From: Streptacidiphilus jiangxiensis
Lineage (GTDB): Bacteria > Actinomycetota > Actinomycetes > Streptomycetales > Streptomycetaceae
Reading direction: 5' to 3'
Assembly (NCBI RefSeq): GCF_900109465.1
Contig: NZ_FOAZ01000012.1
Span: 1 to 64,000, forward strand
Length of the DNA: 64,000 nucleotides
The notes beneath the pieces were generated by a model, which was given only the letters and a program-made list of their open reading frames with translations, ran no database searches and was not told the DNA's origin. Position 1 is the first letter of the stretch; every line of letters starts with the position of its first letter. A program made the position numbers and the translations under genes. Of this stretch, positions 7,531-18,889 are shown piece by piece.

Positions 7531-8787
7531 TCAGGAGACCGGACGCGAATCCCCCCACGCGCCCTCGAACTCCTCCTGGTACACCTGGAACAGTCCCGGC
7601 TCCGGCGGGCGGCCGGGGGAGAGCGGGGCGGCCGAGCCGCCGCGCAGGACCAGTACCGGGGACTCCATGCCGCGCGAGCGGCGCAGATAGGGCTGGACGA
7701 CGCCGAGACCGTCGGGGCCGTCGCCGTCGACCAGGTAGGCCGAGGCGCGCGGAAGCTCGTCGTAGACGCGGATCTCGAAGGCGCCCGCGTCGCGCAGCCG
7801 GGAGCGGACCCGGCGCACGTGCATGATGTTCGTCTCCACCTGCTTGCCCAGCTCGCCGCGGCCGAGGCCGAGTTCGCGCTCCCTGCGGCGCAGCGCGCTG
7901 CTCGCGGGGTTGAGGAAGAGCAGCCGCACCCGACAGCCGGTGTCGGCCAGCTGGACCAGGCGCCGACCGGTGAAGTTCTGGCAGAGCAGGTTGAGGCCGA
8001 TCCCGACGGCGTCCACGCGCCGCGCTCCCGCCAGCAGGTCCTCGACGGGCAGGGTCCGCTGGAGCCGGACGCGGTCCTGGTGGACGCCGATGACGTCGGC
8101 GTAGCGGTCGCCGATCAGCTCCTCGACCGCGTCGACGGGGGCGCGCAGCACGTGCTGACCGGCGGCGACCGCGGCCTCACGACCCGCGCCGTCGAGCAGG
8201 AGCAGCAGCCGTGCGGACGCGCGTTCGGCCTGGGCGAGCACGTTCTCGGTCAGCGTGCGGTTGCGGGAGACGACGTGCCGGGCGACCTCCAGCTCGTCCA
8301 ACGCCAACTCCATCTCGCGCCGGTCGCCGAGGAAGGGCTCGAAGCAGGGCCAGTGCTGCACCATCAGCTCGCGCAGCTGCGGCAGAGTGAGGAAGACCAC
8401 GAGCGCGTCGTCGTCCGGGTCGAGCAGATAGCCCTTGCGGCGGCTGACCTCTCGGACGGCTCCGGCGCGCTGCACCCACTCCTCGCCGGCGGGGCCGGCG
8501 GCGGCGATGACCCAGTCGTCGCCGTGGGCGGGCTCGTAGACCGGTCGCAGCACCTCGGCCACCACGGAGCGCAGACGCTGCTCGACGAGGTTCAGCCAGA
8601 CGTAGGCGCGGCCCGCACGGCCGACGCGCAGGCGGGCCTCCTCCCAGGCCGCGGCAGGCCAGGCGAGCGACGGCTCCAGCGGGCCCGACTGCGTCGGAAC
8701 GGTCCGGCCGGAGCCGGTGCGGACCACCACGGTCGGAGCGTCGCCCCGCGCCGCGCTCCCCGGGGAACCCCCGTCGGGGACCACCAT
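7531..8787 (-). CDS. HEPN-domain protein with C-terminal PLD-like/DUF5919-type region (SAV2148 family)
   Basis: About 418 residues. It matches my memory of the streptomycete SAV2148 family annotated as HEPN-domain proteins. The N-terminal half is helical (YVWLNLVEQRLRSVVAEVL, then FLTLPQLRELMVQHWPCFEP) and contains an R-x6-H motif, RPVYEPAH, at about residues 81-88, similar to the HEPN ribonuclease motif though its placement is not diagnostic. The C-terminal half (VGIGLNLLCQNFTGRRLVQL, RVRLLFLNP, VYDELPRASAYLVDGDG) resembles DUF5919/phospholipase-D-like domains used in signalling or defence. The start may be ATG 8787 or GTG 8799; a frame continues to 8889. A DEDDh exonuclease follows downstream. 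Function unknown; RNA cleavage is inference. Confidence 0.78.
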   Translation of the reverse strand: MVVPDGGSPGSAARGDAPTVVVRTGSGRTVPTQSGPLEPSLAWPAAAWEEARLRVGRAGRAYVWLNLVEQRLRSVVAEVLRPVYEPAHGDDWVIAAAGPAGEEWVQRAGAVREVSRRKGYLLDPDDDALVVFLTLPQLRELMVQHWPCFEPFLGDRREMELALDELEVARHVVSRNRTLTENVLAQAERASARLLLLLDGAGREAAVAAGQHVLRAPVDAVEELIGDRYADVIGVHQDRVRLQRTLPVEDLLAGARRVDAVGIGLNLLCQNFTGRRLVQLADTGCRVRLLFLNPASSALRRRERELGLGRGELGKQVETNIMHVRRVRSRLRDAGAFEIRVYDELPRASAYLVDGDGPDGLGVVQPYLRRSRGMESPVLVLRGGSAAPLSPGRPPEPGLFQVYQEEFEGAWGDSRPVS

Positions 8788-9171
8788 TGTGGCGCTCACC
8801 GTCCCTAACCCTAATCCCGCGTCATCCCGCTTCCCCCTGGCGACCGTTGGAACGTACGCCGGAGCGCCGCGCCGATCGGCCGCGCCCACACGCTACCGCG
8901 CCGAGCGGCTCCGTGCGGGTCGTCCGGGTCGGCCCGGACGATCAAGACTACTGCCAACCCGGAGACCGGCGCAGCAGTTCGAGCGGCGCGGTGACACGCG
9001 TCGACCCCACAGTAAAGAGGACAGACACTCGTTCGGGCGAAGAACCGGCAAGTCTGTCAGGGGAACCGGTGTGCTAGGTCACGATGCAGACGGACATGAC
9101 GAACCGTCGGACCGGGCATCAGGCTCTCAGGGCCGCCGAGCACGACCACCGAGCAGGATTGGTTGAGGACC
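8788..9171 (+). promoter_or_regulatory. Intergenic region upstream of glgX
   Basis: No gene is supported in these 384 bp; short open frames here lack ribosome sites and codon bias. It separates the divergent HEPN gene and glgX and should hold both promoters. At 8920-8941 there is a perfect 9-bp inverted repeat (TCGTCCGGG, loop TCGG, CCCGGACGA). The glgX-proximal half is less GC-rich (8990-9080), as expected of a promoter region, but I cannot assign -10/-35 boxes with confidence. Confidence 0.4.
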
Positions 9172-11298
<2,127 letters not shown>

Positions 11299-11314
11299 GG
11301 CGCGCAGCGCCTTC

Positions 11315-11443
11315 AGGGGCGCGAGGAACTACGCGCCACGCCACTGATGAGCAGATGGTCCTCATCGCGCAGGGCCATCCGCACACCGTCGGTTTCTCGC
11401 GCCCACGTGGCGGTGCCGCACATCAGCGGAGCCCCGCGCCCCT
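11315..11443. repeat. Dispersed intergenic element with terminal inverted repeats (copy A)
   Basis: A 129-bp element between glgX and treY. The ends are 9-bp perfect inverted repeats (AGGGGCGCG at 11315-11323, CGCGCCCCT at 11435-11443). The left end continues AGGAACTACGCG and the right end is preceded by AGCGGAGCC. The inner TCTCGCGCCCACGTGGCGG stretch aligns with the copy at 16400-16557. No open frame crosses it convincingly. Confidence 0.75.
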
Positions 11444-11495
11444 AAAGGCCCCGCCCGAGTCGTGCCACCACCCCGGATGGGGTAGGCGTGGAGGT

Positions 11496-13991
11496 ATGAC
11501 GACCGCCGAGCGACGTCCACCGACGGCCAGCTACCGGCTGCAGTTGCAGCCGGGCTTCGGTTTCGCGGAGGCAGCAGACGCCGTCCCCTACCTCGCGGGG
11601 CTCGGCGTCTCCCACCTCCACCTGTCCCCCGTCCTGCAGGCCGTGCCCGGCTCCCGGCACGGCTACGACGTCGTGGACCACGGCCGGATCAGCGCGGACC
11701 ACGGCGGGGAGAGCGGTCTGCGCGCCCTCGCGGACCGGGCGCGCACGCACGGCCTGGGACTGATCGCCGACATCGTGCCCAACCACATGGCCGCGCCCAC
11801 CCCCCTGCACCTGAACCGCGCCCTGTGGCGGACCCTGCGCGAGGGTCCGGACTCGCCGTTCGCGGCCTGGTTCGACGTCGACTGGGACGCCCAGGCCGGG
11901 CGCGTACTGCTGCCCGTGCTCGGTGACCGGCTCGGCGCCGTCCTCGCCGACGGCGGGTTCAGCCTGGCCACCGGCGGCGGACCCGACGGGGACGAGCACG
12001 TGCTGCGCTGCGGTCCGCACGCCTTCCCGCTGCGCCCCGGCACGGAGCGGCTGCCGCTGCCCGAGCTGCTGCGCCGCCAGTGGTACCGGCCGGCCTGGTG
12101 GCGCCTGGCCCGGACCGAGCTGAACTACCGGCGCTTCTTCACGGTCAACGAGCTGATCGCGGTCCGGGTCGAGCTGCCTGAGGTCTTCGACGCCACGCAC
12201 GCCCTGCTGCTGCGGCTGCACCGCGAAGGCGTGCTGGACGGCTTCCGCGTGGACCACCCCGACGGGCTGGCCGACCCGCGCGGGTACCTGCGGCGACTAC
12301 GTGACGCCTCCGGCGGTGCCCACGTCGTCGTCGAGAAGATCCTCACCGGCGACGAGCGCCTCCCCGCCGACTGGCCCTGCGCCGGCACCACCGGCTACGA
12401 CGCGCTGCGGCACATCGACGGCGTGCTGACGGACGGCGCGGGTGTCAGCCGCGCCCTGCGCCCCCCGGCCGGCGCGGCGGCCGGCGCGGCGCTGCGCGGC
12501 AAGGCCGAGCTGGTACGCCCGCAGGGAGAGCTGGACGCGGAAGTGGAGCGGCTGGTCCGCGAGGTCCTGGCGGCCTGCGCCGACGACCCCGACCGCAGCG
12601 ACCATCCTGCCTGGGCCGTGCGCGAGGCGGTCGCCGGTCTGCTCGCCGCGTTCCCGCGCTACCGCCCCTACCCCGTCCCCGGCGAGCGGCTGCCGGCCTC
12701 CGACGCCGAGGCGCTGCGAGCCCGGCCGGACGAAGCGCTCGTGCCGGGCGTCTTCAGTGGGACGGCCGCGCTGGTCGAGAAACTCCTGCTGGACCCCGAC
12801 TCCCCCGCGTCGCTGCGGGCCCGCTTCTCCCAGACCGCCGCCGCGGTTGCCGCCAAGGGCGTCGAGGACACCGCCTACTACCGGCACCACCCGCTGCTCT
12901 CCCTCAACGAGGTCGGCGGCGATCCGGCCCGCCCGGGGGTGAGCCCGGAGGACTTCCACGCCTTCTGCGCTCGTCTCGCCCGCGACTGGCCGGGCTCGAT
13001 GACGGCGCTCTCCACGCACGACACCAAGCGCAGCGCCGATGCCCGCGCGCGGCTCGCGGTCCTGGCCGAGCTGCCGGAGGAATGGCTCGTCGAACGCGCC
13101 GCGTGGTCGGCGCTGGCACCGGGCGGCGGGCTGCCACAGGACCGCGCGGCCGAGGACCTGCTCTGGCAGACGGCCTTCGCCGCCTGGCCGATCGACGGCG
13201 AGCGACTGGCCGAGGTGGCCCTCAAGTCGGTCCGCGAGGCGAAGCTGCACACCACCTGGACCGACCCCGACCCCGGCTACGAACGCGCGGTCCACGCGCT
13301 GGCCCACTCCATACCCACGACCGACGCCCTCGCAGCCCGCATCGGCGCCTTCGCCGACCGACTCGCCCCTTACGCCCGCGCCAACACCCTCGCCGCCACC
13401 CTGCTGCACCTGACCATGCCGGGCGCTCCCGACCTCTACCAGGGCAGCGAGTTTCCGCTGTACACACTGGTCGACCCGGACAACCGGGCCGTGGTGTTCT
13501 TCCCGGCGGAGCCGGAGAATGTCGCGAGCCCGGCGGAGCCGGAGAATGTCGCGAGCCCGGCGGAGCCGGGGAACGCCACGAGCCCGGCGGAGCCGGGGAA
13601 CGCCACGAGCCCGGCGGAGCCGGAGAACGCCACGAGCGCGTCCGCGACACCCGCCCCCGGCAGCCTGGCTGCCGAGAAGGCCGCGCTCACCCGGACGGCC
13701 CTGCGCCACCACGCCCGCCTCGGCCCGAAGGCCGACTACGCGCCGTGGCTGACGCCCTCCCCCCACGCGCTTGCCTTCCTGCGCGGCGACGAGGAGCTGC
13801 TGACGGTCGTCACCCGCCTGCCCTTCGGGCTGGAGCAGGCGGGCGGATGGCGCGACACGGTGCTCCCACTGCCGGAGGGCCGCTGGACCGAGACCCTCAC
13901 CGGCCGCAGTGGTCTCACCGGACTCACCGGCTCGGTGCCGCTCGCCGCCCTGCTCGCGGACCTGCCCGTCGCGCTGCTCGTGCGGGAGTGA
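11496..13991 (+). CDS. treY: Malto-oligosyltrehalose synthase TreY
   Basis: An 831-residue GH13 enzyme that isomerises the reducing-end alpha-1,4 glucose of a maltodextrin to alpha,alpha-1,1, giving maltooligosyltrehalose. Diagnostic segments are TASYRLQLQPGFGFAEAADA, YLAGLGVSHLHLSPVLQAVP, GLIADIVPNHMA, DGFRVDHPDGLADP (nucleophile Asp), VVEKILTGDE (acid Glu), and STHDTKRSADARARLAVL. ATG 11496 follows GAGG directly upstream; the frame is open far upstream but overlaps glgX. Residues ~670-714 are a low-complexity insert of five 9-residue repeats (PAEPENVAS and variants), absent from the canonical fold, just after LVDPDNRAVVFF. treZ starts 81 bp downstream. Confidence 0.94.
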   Translation: MTTAERRPPTASYRLQLQPGFGFAEAADAVPYLAGLGVSHLHLSPVLQAVPGSRHGYDVVDHGRISADHGGESGLRALADRARTHGLGLIADIVPNHMAAPTPLHLNRALWRTLREGPDSPFAAWFDVDWDAQAGRVLLPVLGDRLGAVLADGGFSLATGGGPDGDEHVLRCGPHAFPLRPGTERLPLPELLRRQWYRPAWWRLARTELNYRRFFTVNELIAVRVELPEVFDATHALLLRLHREGVLDGFRVDHPDGLADPRGYLRRLRDASGGAHVVVEKILTGDERLPADWPCAGTTGYDALRHIDGVLTDGAGVSRALRPPAGAAAGAALRGKAELVRPQGELDAEVERLVREVLAACADDPDRSDHPAWAVREAVAGLLAAFPRYRPYPVPGERLPASDAEALRARPDEALVPGVFSGTAALVEKLLLDPDSPASLRARFSQTAAAVAAKGVEDTAYYRHHPLLSLNEVGGDPARPGVSPEDFHAFCARLARDWPGSMTALSTHDTKRSADARARLAVLAELPEEWLVERAAWSALAPGGGLPQDRAAEDLLWQTAFAAWPIDGERLAEVALKSVREAKLHTTWTDPDPGYERAVHALAHSIPTTDALAARIGAFADRLAPYARANTLAATLLHLTMPGAPDLYQGSEFPLYTLVDPDNRAVVFFPAEPENVASPAEPENVASPAEPGNATSPAEPGNATSPAEPENATSASATPAPGSLAAEKAALTRTALRHHARLGPKADYAPWLTPSPHALAFLRGDEELLTVVTRLPFGLEQAGGWRDTVLPLPEGRWTETLTGRSGLTGLTGSVPLAALLADLPVALLVRE
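13503..13637 (+). repeat. Five-copy 27-bp in-frame tandem repeat inside treY
   Basis: Five consecutive 27-bp units beginning CCGGCGGAGCCGG encode PAEP(E/G)N(V/A)(A/T)S. Units 1 and 2 are the same, as are units 3 and 4, and unit 5 combines features of both types, indicating recent unit-wise duplication. The repeat adds 45 residues of Pro/Glu/Ala-rich linker without breaking the frame. Confidence 0.92.
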
Positions 13992-14072
13992 CCCGCGCGG
14001 TACGCCGCCGCCCGGCGGAAGCGCGGCCCGGGCGCGCATGGCGTGGACGACGCTGCGGGTAGAAGACCCCGT

Positions 14073-15794
14073 ATGCCGACTCCCGCCCCGCCCGCCCTCC
14101 GCACTCCGCACCGGTTCTCCGTCTGGGCGCCCGACGCCTCCGGCGTCGAGGTGGAGGTCGACGGGGCAGCTCTCCCGATGCGGCGGGACGCCGGGCGGCC
14201 CGGCTGGTGGGAGGCGGGCGTTCCGGCCGATCCGCACGGCAGCCGCTACGGCTTCCGCCTGGACGGCGGGCCGCCGCGTCCCGATCCGCGTTCCCCGCGC
14301 CAGCCGGACGGCCCCGACGGGCTGTCGCAGCTGGTCGACCACAGCGCGTTCCCGTGGCGGGCGACCGCCTGGCCGGGCCGCTCCCTCGACGGCGCCGTCC
14401 TGTACGAGCTGCACATCGGCACCTTCACCCCGGCGGGCACCTTCGACGGTGCCGTCGAACGCCTCCCCCATCTGGTCGAGTTGGGGATCACCCACATCGA
14501 GCTGATGCCGGTCTGCCCGTTCCCGGGACGGCACGGCTGGGGCTACGACGGCGTTGCCCCCTGGGCCGTCCACGAGCCCTACGGCGGCCCCGACGGCCTC
14601 AAGCGCCTGATCGACGCCGCCCACGCGCACGGTCTGGGCGTGGTCCTCGACGTGGTCCACAACCACCTGGGCCCGTCCGGCAACCACCTGCCCGCCTACG
14701 GTCCCTACTTCACCGACCGGCACCACACCCCGTGGGGCTCGGCGGTGAACCTCGACGCGCCCGGCTCGGACGAGGTCCGCGCCTACTTCATCGGCAGCGC
14801 GCTCGCCTGGCTGCGCGACTACCGGATCGACGGGCTCCGCCTCGACGCCGTCCACGCCCTGGTCGACACCCGCGCGCTGACCTTCCTTGAGGAGCTCGCC
14901 ACCGCCGTCGACGAACTCGCGGAGCGCACCGGCCGTCCGCTCTTCCTGATCGGCGAGTCGGACCTGAACGACCCCCGACTCGTCACCGCCCGCGAAGCCG
15001 GCGGCATCGGGCTCGCCGCGCAGTGGAGCGACGACTTCCACCACGCGCTCCACGCCACGCTGACCGGCGAGGCCCAGGGCTACTACGCGGACTTCGCCGA
15101 GCGCCCGCTCCTGGCGGTGGCCAAGACGCTCTCCCACGGCTACTTCCACGACGGCACCTGGTCCAGCTTCCGAGGCCGCACCCACGGCCGCCGCATCGAC
15201 GCGTCGCGCACCCCCGCCCACCGCCTGCTCGGCTACGCCCAGACCCACGACCAGATCGGCAACCGCGCCCGCGGTGACCGGCTCGCCGCGTCGCTCCCGC
15301 CCGGCCTGCTGGCCGCCGGGGCGGCGCTGGTGCTGCTCGCGCCGTTCACGCCGATGCTGTTCATGGGCGAGGAGTGGGGCGCGACGACACCGTGGATGTA
15401 CTTCACCGACCACCAGGACCCGGCGCTGGCCCAGGCGGTTCGCGAGGGCCGCCGCCGGGAGTTCGCCGAACACGGCTGGAAGCCGGAGGAGATCCCCGAC
15501 CCGCAGGCGGAGTCGACGTTCGCCGCCTCCCGGCTCGACTGGAGCCAGCCCGAGCAGCAGCCGCACACCGCGCTGCTGGACTGGTACCGGCGCCTGATCC
15601 GGCTGCGCCCGCTGGCCTCCGGCCCGGTGCGGGTGCGGTCCGACGAGTCGGGCCGCCGGCTGACGATGCACCGCGGCGAGCTCATGGTCGGCGTGAGCCT
15701 CGGCGACACCCCGGCGGAGCTGCCCTCCGGAACGGTCTTGGCGCAGTTCCCGCCGACGGTGACGGTACTCCGGGTTCAGGCCTCGGGCCGGTAG
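14073..15794 (+). CDS. treZ: Malto-oligosyltrehalose trehalohydrolase TreZ
   Basis: A 573-residue GH13 hydrolase releasing trehalose from maltooligosyltrehalose made by TreY. The N-terminal beta module is [18 protein letters not shown]. The barrel contains [39 protein letters not shown], the nucleophile Asp258 in [12 protein letters not shown], and the acid Glu295 in [10 protein letters not shown], positions close to those in characterised TreZ. The ATG at 14073 lacks a strong ribosome site; an in-frame ATG at 14043 is possible but adds a basic unconserved leader. The 3' end overlaps the convergent coaE gene by 19 bp. With GlgX and TreY it completes trehalose formation from storage glucan. 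Confidence 0.94.
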   Translation: MPTPAPPALRTPHRFSVWAPDASGVEVEVDGAALPMRRDAGRPGWWEAGVPADPHGSRYGFRLDGGPPRPDPRSPRQPDGPDGLSQLVDHSAFPWRATAWPGRSLDGAVLYELHIGTFTPAGTFDGAVERLPHLVELGITHIELMPVCPFPGRHGWGYDGVAPWAVHEPYGGPDGLKRLIDAAHAHGLGVVLDVVHNHLGPSGNHLPAYGPYFTDRHHTPWGSAVNLDAPGSDEVRAYFIGSALAWLRDYRIDGLRLDAVHALVDTRALTFLEELATAVDELAERTGRPLFLIGESDLNDPRLVTAREAGGIGLAAQWSDDFHHALHATLTGEAQGYYADFAERPLLAVAKTLSHGYFHDGTWSSFRGRTHGRRIDASRTPAHRLLGYAQTHDQIGNRARGDRLAASLPPGLLAAGAALVLLAPFTPMLFMGEEWGATTPWMYFTDHQDPALAQAVREGRRREFAEHGWKPEEIPDPQAESTFAASRLDWSQPEQQPHTALLDWYRRLIRLRPLASGPVRVRSDESGRRLTMHRGELMVGVSLGDTPAELPSGTVLAQFPPTVTVLRVQASGR

Positions 15795-16378
15795 GCGGCC
15801 AGCTTCTCCCACACCTCGGCGACCTGGGGAGCGAGCCGCTCCAGCGGGCCGTCGTTGTCGATCACCAGATCCGCGACGGCGAGGCGTGCCTCACGGCTCG
15901 CCTGCGCGGCCATCCGCGCACGGGCGTCCTCTTCCTTCATGCCGCGCAGCTCGACAAGGCGGCTCACGCGCGTCTCGTCGGCGGCGTCCACGACGACGAC
16001 GAGGTCGTAGAAGGGCGCCAGCCCGTTCTCGGCGAGCAGCGGGACGTCGTGGACGACGACCGCGTCGGGCCCGGCGGCGGCCTCCAGCTCGGCGGAGCGG
16101 CGGCCGACGAGCGGGTGCACGATCGCGTTCAGGGAGGCGAGCTTCTCGGGATCGGCGAAGACGATCGCGCCGAGCTTGGGCCGATCGAGCGAACCGTCGG
16201 CGGCGAGGACCTCCGGTCCGAACGCGGCGACCACGGCCGCGAGACCTTCCGTGCCGGGCGCGACGACCTCCCGTGCGATCAGATCCGCATCGACGATCAC
16301 CGCGCCGTGCGCCGCGAGCAGCGCCGAGACGGCGCTCTTGCCTGCACCGATACCACCTGTGAGCCCGACTTTGACCAT
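15776..16378 (-). CDS. coaE: Dephospho-CoA kinase CoaE
   Basis: A 200-residue P-loop kinase for the last step of coenzyme A synthesis, phosphorylating the 3'-hydroxyl of dephospho-CoA. The Walker A motif [11 protein letters not shown] is at residues 5-15, the substrate loop [16 protein letters not shown] follows, then [12 protein letters not shown] and [18 protein letters not shown], all typical of CoaE. Some actinobacteria carry a C-terminal UPF0157/GrpB-like extension; this one ends at YRPEA without it. Start is ATG 16378. The 3' end overlaps treZ tail-to-tail by 19 bp, leaving no room for a terminator between them. The downstream MMPL gene belongs to the same strand but is upstream in transcription. 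Confidence 0.95.
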   Translation of the reverse strand: MVKVGLTGGIGAGKSAVSALLAAHGAVIVDADLIAREVVAPGTEGLAAVVAAFGPEVLAADGSLDRPKLGAIVFADPEKLASLNAIVHPLVGRRSAELEAAAGPDAVVVHDVPLLAENGLAPFYDLVVVVDAADETRVSRLVELRGMKEEDARARMAAQASREARLAVADLVIDNDGPLERLAPQVAEVWEKLAAYRPEA

Positions 16379-16399
16379 GGACAGGAACCTATCGCCTCC

Positions 16400-16557
16400 C
16401 TAGGGGCGCGGGGAACTGCGCGAGAAACCCGCCCGTGCGGAGGCCCTGTTACTGGGGGACCATCTGCTCGTCGGAGGGGGCACCTCCCGGCCGAAGGCTG
16501 GGGGACTGTCGCGCCCCCGCGGCGGAGCCGCATGTGTCAGAGCCCCGCGCCTCTGAC
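16400..16557. repeat. Dispersed intergenic element (copy B), partly inside an MMPL reading frame
   Basis: A ~158-bp copy with the left end AGGGGCGCGGGGAACTGCGC and a right end AGAGCCCCGCGCCTCT, also flanked by a 7-bp palindromic pair (GTCAGAG/CTCTGAC). The middle CTCCCGGCCGAAGGCTGGGG matches the copy at 31448-31605. The 3' end of the second MMPL gene (stop at 16449-16451) lies within it. Confidence 0.75.
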
Positions 16558-18695
16558 GGTGCAACATCCGTGCGCTGAACAGGCAGCGACGCGACCGGCA
16601 GCGGCGGCAGCACCGCGTGCTCCTTGAAGCCGTAGCGGGCGTGGAGGCGGCGCAGGAAGGGCGGGGCCCACCAGTTGATGCGGCCGAACATCGACATCGT
16701 CGCCGGTACCAGCAGCATCCGGACCAGGGTCGCGTCCACGAAGACCGCCACCGCCAGGGCCAGGCCGATCTCCTTGATGTCCAGCATCTTCCCGGTCGAG
16801 AAGCCCAGGAAGACGATCGCCATCAGTGCCGCCGCCGAGGTGATGATCCGACCGCTGCGCTGCACGCCCAGCTCGACCGAGCGGGCGCAGGAGTAGCCCT
16901 CGTCGTGCAGTTCCTTGATCCGGGAGAGCAGGAAGACCTCGTAGTCCATCGACAGGCCGAAGGAGAAGACGAAGACCAGGACCGGGATCCACGCCTCCAA
17001 CCCTCCCGTGGGCGTGAAGCCGAGCAGGCCGCTGAACCAGCCGCCCTGGAAGACCAGCGTCATCACGCCGAGCGACGCGCCGAGCGAGAGCAGGTTCATC
17101 ACCAGGGCCTTGATCGGCACGACCACCGAGCCGGTCATCAGGAAGAGCAGCGCGAACGTCGCCGCCACGATCAGGCCCAGGGCCCAGGGCCCGCGGGAGG
17201 TGATCTCGTGGTGGAAGTCGACGACGCTCGCGGCGTCGCCGGTGACGTAGGTGGTGAGGCCGGCGCGGTCGGCCCGGAGCTCGCCGACGACGTGCTGGGC
17301 CGTGGCGCCCTGGGGGGAGCCGTCGACGTGGACGCCCACCGCGGACCAGGCGGAGGCGCCGCTGCCGCCGGACTCGGTGACCGCCGCGGACTTCACGTCC
17401 GGCAGCGTGGAGATCTTCTTGGCGTAGTCGGCGGCGGCCGTCGGGTCGGACTTGACCAGGACGGTGACGTCGGGGTTCTGCAGGGTCGGGTAGTCCGCGG
17501 CGATGGTGTCCGCGACGGCGCGGCTGCTGAAGCTGGTGGGCAGGGTCTGGGTGCTCAGGCTCTGCGCGTGGGCGCCGAAGAACGGCGCGGCGGCGGCGAT
17601 GAGCAGGACGATGGCACCGAGCGCCACCAGCTTGGCGCGGCGGCGGACCTTGCGCACGACCCAGGCGAAGCGGCCCTTGTCGCTCACGCCCTGCTTCGGC
17701 GGCTTGATCCTCTTGCCGGCGAAGCCCAGCAGCGCGGGCACGAGCGTCAGACCGGACAGCACGGTGATCACCACGACGCTGACGCCGGCGGCCGCCACCG
17801 CGTGGAAGATCGGGCTGGTGAGCACGAACAGCCCGGACAGCGCGACGGCCACGGTCAGCGCGGAGAAGGCGATGGTGCGGCCCGCGGTGGCACTGGTGCG
17901 TTCCACGGCCTGCTCGATGGTGGCGCCCTTGCTGCGCTCCTCCCGGAAGCGGTTGACGACCAGCAGCGCGTAGTCGATGGACAGGCCCAGCCCGAGCACG
18001 GTGGTGATGGGCAGGACGCTGGTGTCCATCGGCATGATCTGGGTGAACCCGAGCAGGGCCAGCAGTGCGCCGGCGACGGAGCCGATCGCGCCGATCAGCG
18101 GGAGTCCGGCGGCGACGAAGCCGCCGAAGATCAGCACCATCACGACCAGGGTGATCGGCAGGGCGACGATCTCGCCGGTCTCGGTGTCGGACTTGGTCTG
18201 CTGCTGCACCTGCTGCGCGAGGACCTGGTCGCCGCCGAGCTTGACGGTGGCACCGCTCTGCGAGCCGATCCCGTCGAGGACCGCACTCGCCTTGTTCAGC
18301 GCCTTGGGGTCGGTCAGCTGCACGGAGACGATCTGGGAGGTGCCGTTCTGGGCCCGGGTGTCGCTGACGTCGGAGACGCCGGGCAGGGTGCGCAGGTCCT
18401 TCTCCGCTGAGGCGACCGCGGACTTCACGGCCGCGTCGTCGGGGGACTTGCCGCTGACGAGGGCCTGGAGGGAGTCCCCACCGCCGCCGTACTGGGACAG
18501 GAGCGCCGAGCCGGTGGCCGACTCGGAGCCGGCGGCCTTGGCGGAGGGGGCGGCCGCGTTGAAGACCTTGGTGCCGAAGACCAGACCGATCGCAATGAGC
18601 ACGGCCCAGGCGAGCGCCACCCAGCGACGGTGGCGGAAGCTGAACCGGCCGAGCGCCGCGAAGGGACCGCGGAGCTGCGAGGGGGTCTGGTGCAT
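16449..18695 (-). CDS. MMPL/RND family transporter (second copy)
   Basis: A 748-residue inner-membrane exporter of the MMPL family. Residues ~20-45 are the first TM (WVALAWAVLIAIGLVFG), followed by a large outer loop, a TM bundle with LGLGLSIDYALLVVNRFREE, a second outer loop, and a second bundle with FSFGLSMDYEVFLLSRIKEL; the two paired (L/M)DYxxxxxxR(F/I) motifs mark the proton-relay helices. It is only distantly like the 2539-4704 paralog (SIDYA against GTDYI). The last ~36 residues (from SEARGSDTCG to DEQMVPQ) are encoded by a dispersed repeat element and are probably not functional. No regulator is adjacent. Substrate unknown. Confidence 0.9.
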   Translation of the reverse strand: MHQTPSQLRGPFAALGRFSFRHRRWVALAWAVLIAIGLVFGTKVFNAAAPSAKAAGSESATGSALLSQYGGGGDSLQALVSGKSPDDAAVKSAVASAEKDLRTLPGVSDVSDTRAQNGTSQIVSVQLTDPKALNKASAVLDGIGSQSGATVKLGGDQVLAQQVQQQTKSDTETGEIVALPITLVVMVLIFGGFVAAGLPLIGAIGSVAGALLALLGFTQIMPMDTSVLPITTVLGLGLSIDYALLVVNRFREERSKGATIEQAVERTSATAGRTIAFSALTVAVALSGLFVLTSPIFHAVAAAGVSVVVITVLSGLTLVPALLGFAGKRIKPPKQGVSDKGRFAWVVRKVRRRAKLVALGAIVLLIAAAAPFFGAHAQSLSTQTLPTSFSSRAVADTIAADYPTLQNPDVTVLVKSDPTAAADYAKKISTLPDVKSAAVTESGGSGASAWSAVGVHVDGSPQGATAQHVVGELRADRAGLTTYVTGDAASVVDFHHEITSRGPWALGLIVAATFALLFLMTGSVVVPIKALVMNLLSLGASLGVMTLVFQGGWFSGLLGFTPTGGLEAWIPVLVFVFSFGLSMDYEVFLLSRIKELHDEGYSCARSVELGVQRSGRIITSAAALMAIVFLGFSTGKMLDIKEIGLALAVAVFVDATLVRMLLVPATMSMFGRINWWAPPFLRRLHARYGFKEHAVLPPLPVASLPVQRTDVAPSEARGSDTCGSAAGARQSPSLRPGGAPSDEQMVPQ

Positions 18696-18819
18696 GTGGA
18701 CGGCCTGCTTCCGTTCAGGGCAACTCAGTCCACGGTGACCGACTTGTCCCTTGATCGGTAGAGGCTTCCGGTATGGGCTGCGCCATAGTCGTCAGCTGGA
18801 GTTAAACCTCCGGAAACGA

Positions 18820-18855
18820 ACGAACCCCCGCCCGGTTCCCCGGGCGGGGGTTCGT
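18820..18855 (-). terminator. Strong rho-independent-type terminator of rpsA
   Basis: A perfect 16-bp stem with the loop TTCC (left arm ACGAACCCCCGCCCGG) starts 34 bp after the rpsA stop. It has no long U-run but is by far the strongest hairpin nearby and separates rpsA from the downstream MMPL gene. Confidence 0.88.
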
Positions 18856-18889
18856 CAGACGCAGTGCGTCAGCTCAGGAGAGCAGAGCC

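Noticed and set aside
13503-13637. Tandem repeat considered as a CRISPR-like array
   Set aside because: Units are directly adjacent without spacers and are in frame inside treY.
12297-15812. 1171-residue open frame opposite treY and treZ
   Set aside because: Shadow frame without recognisable motifs; both catalytic genes are intact on the plus strand.
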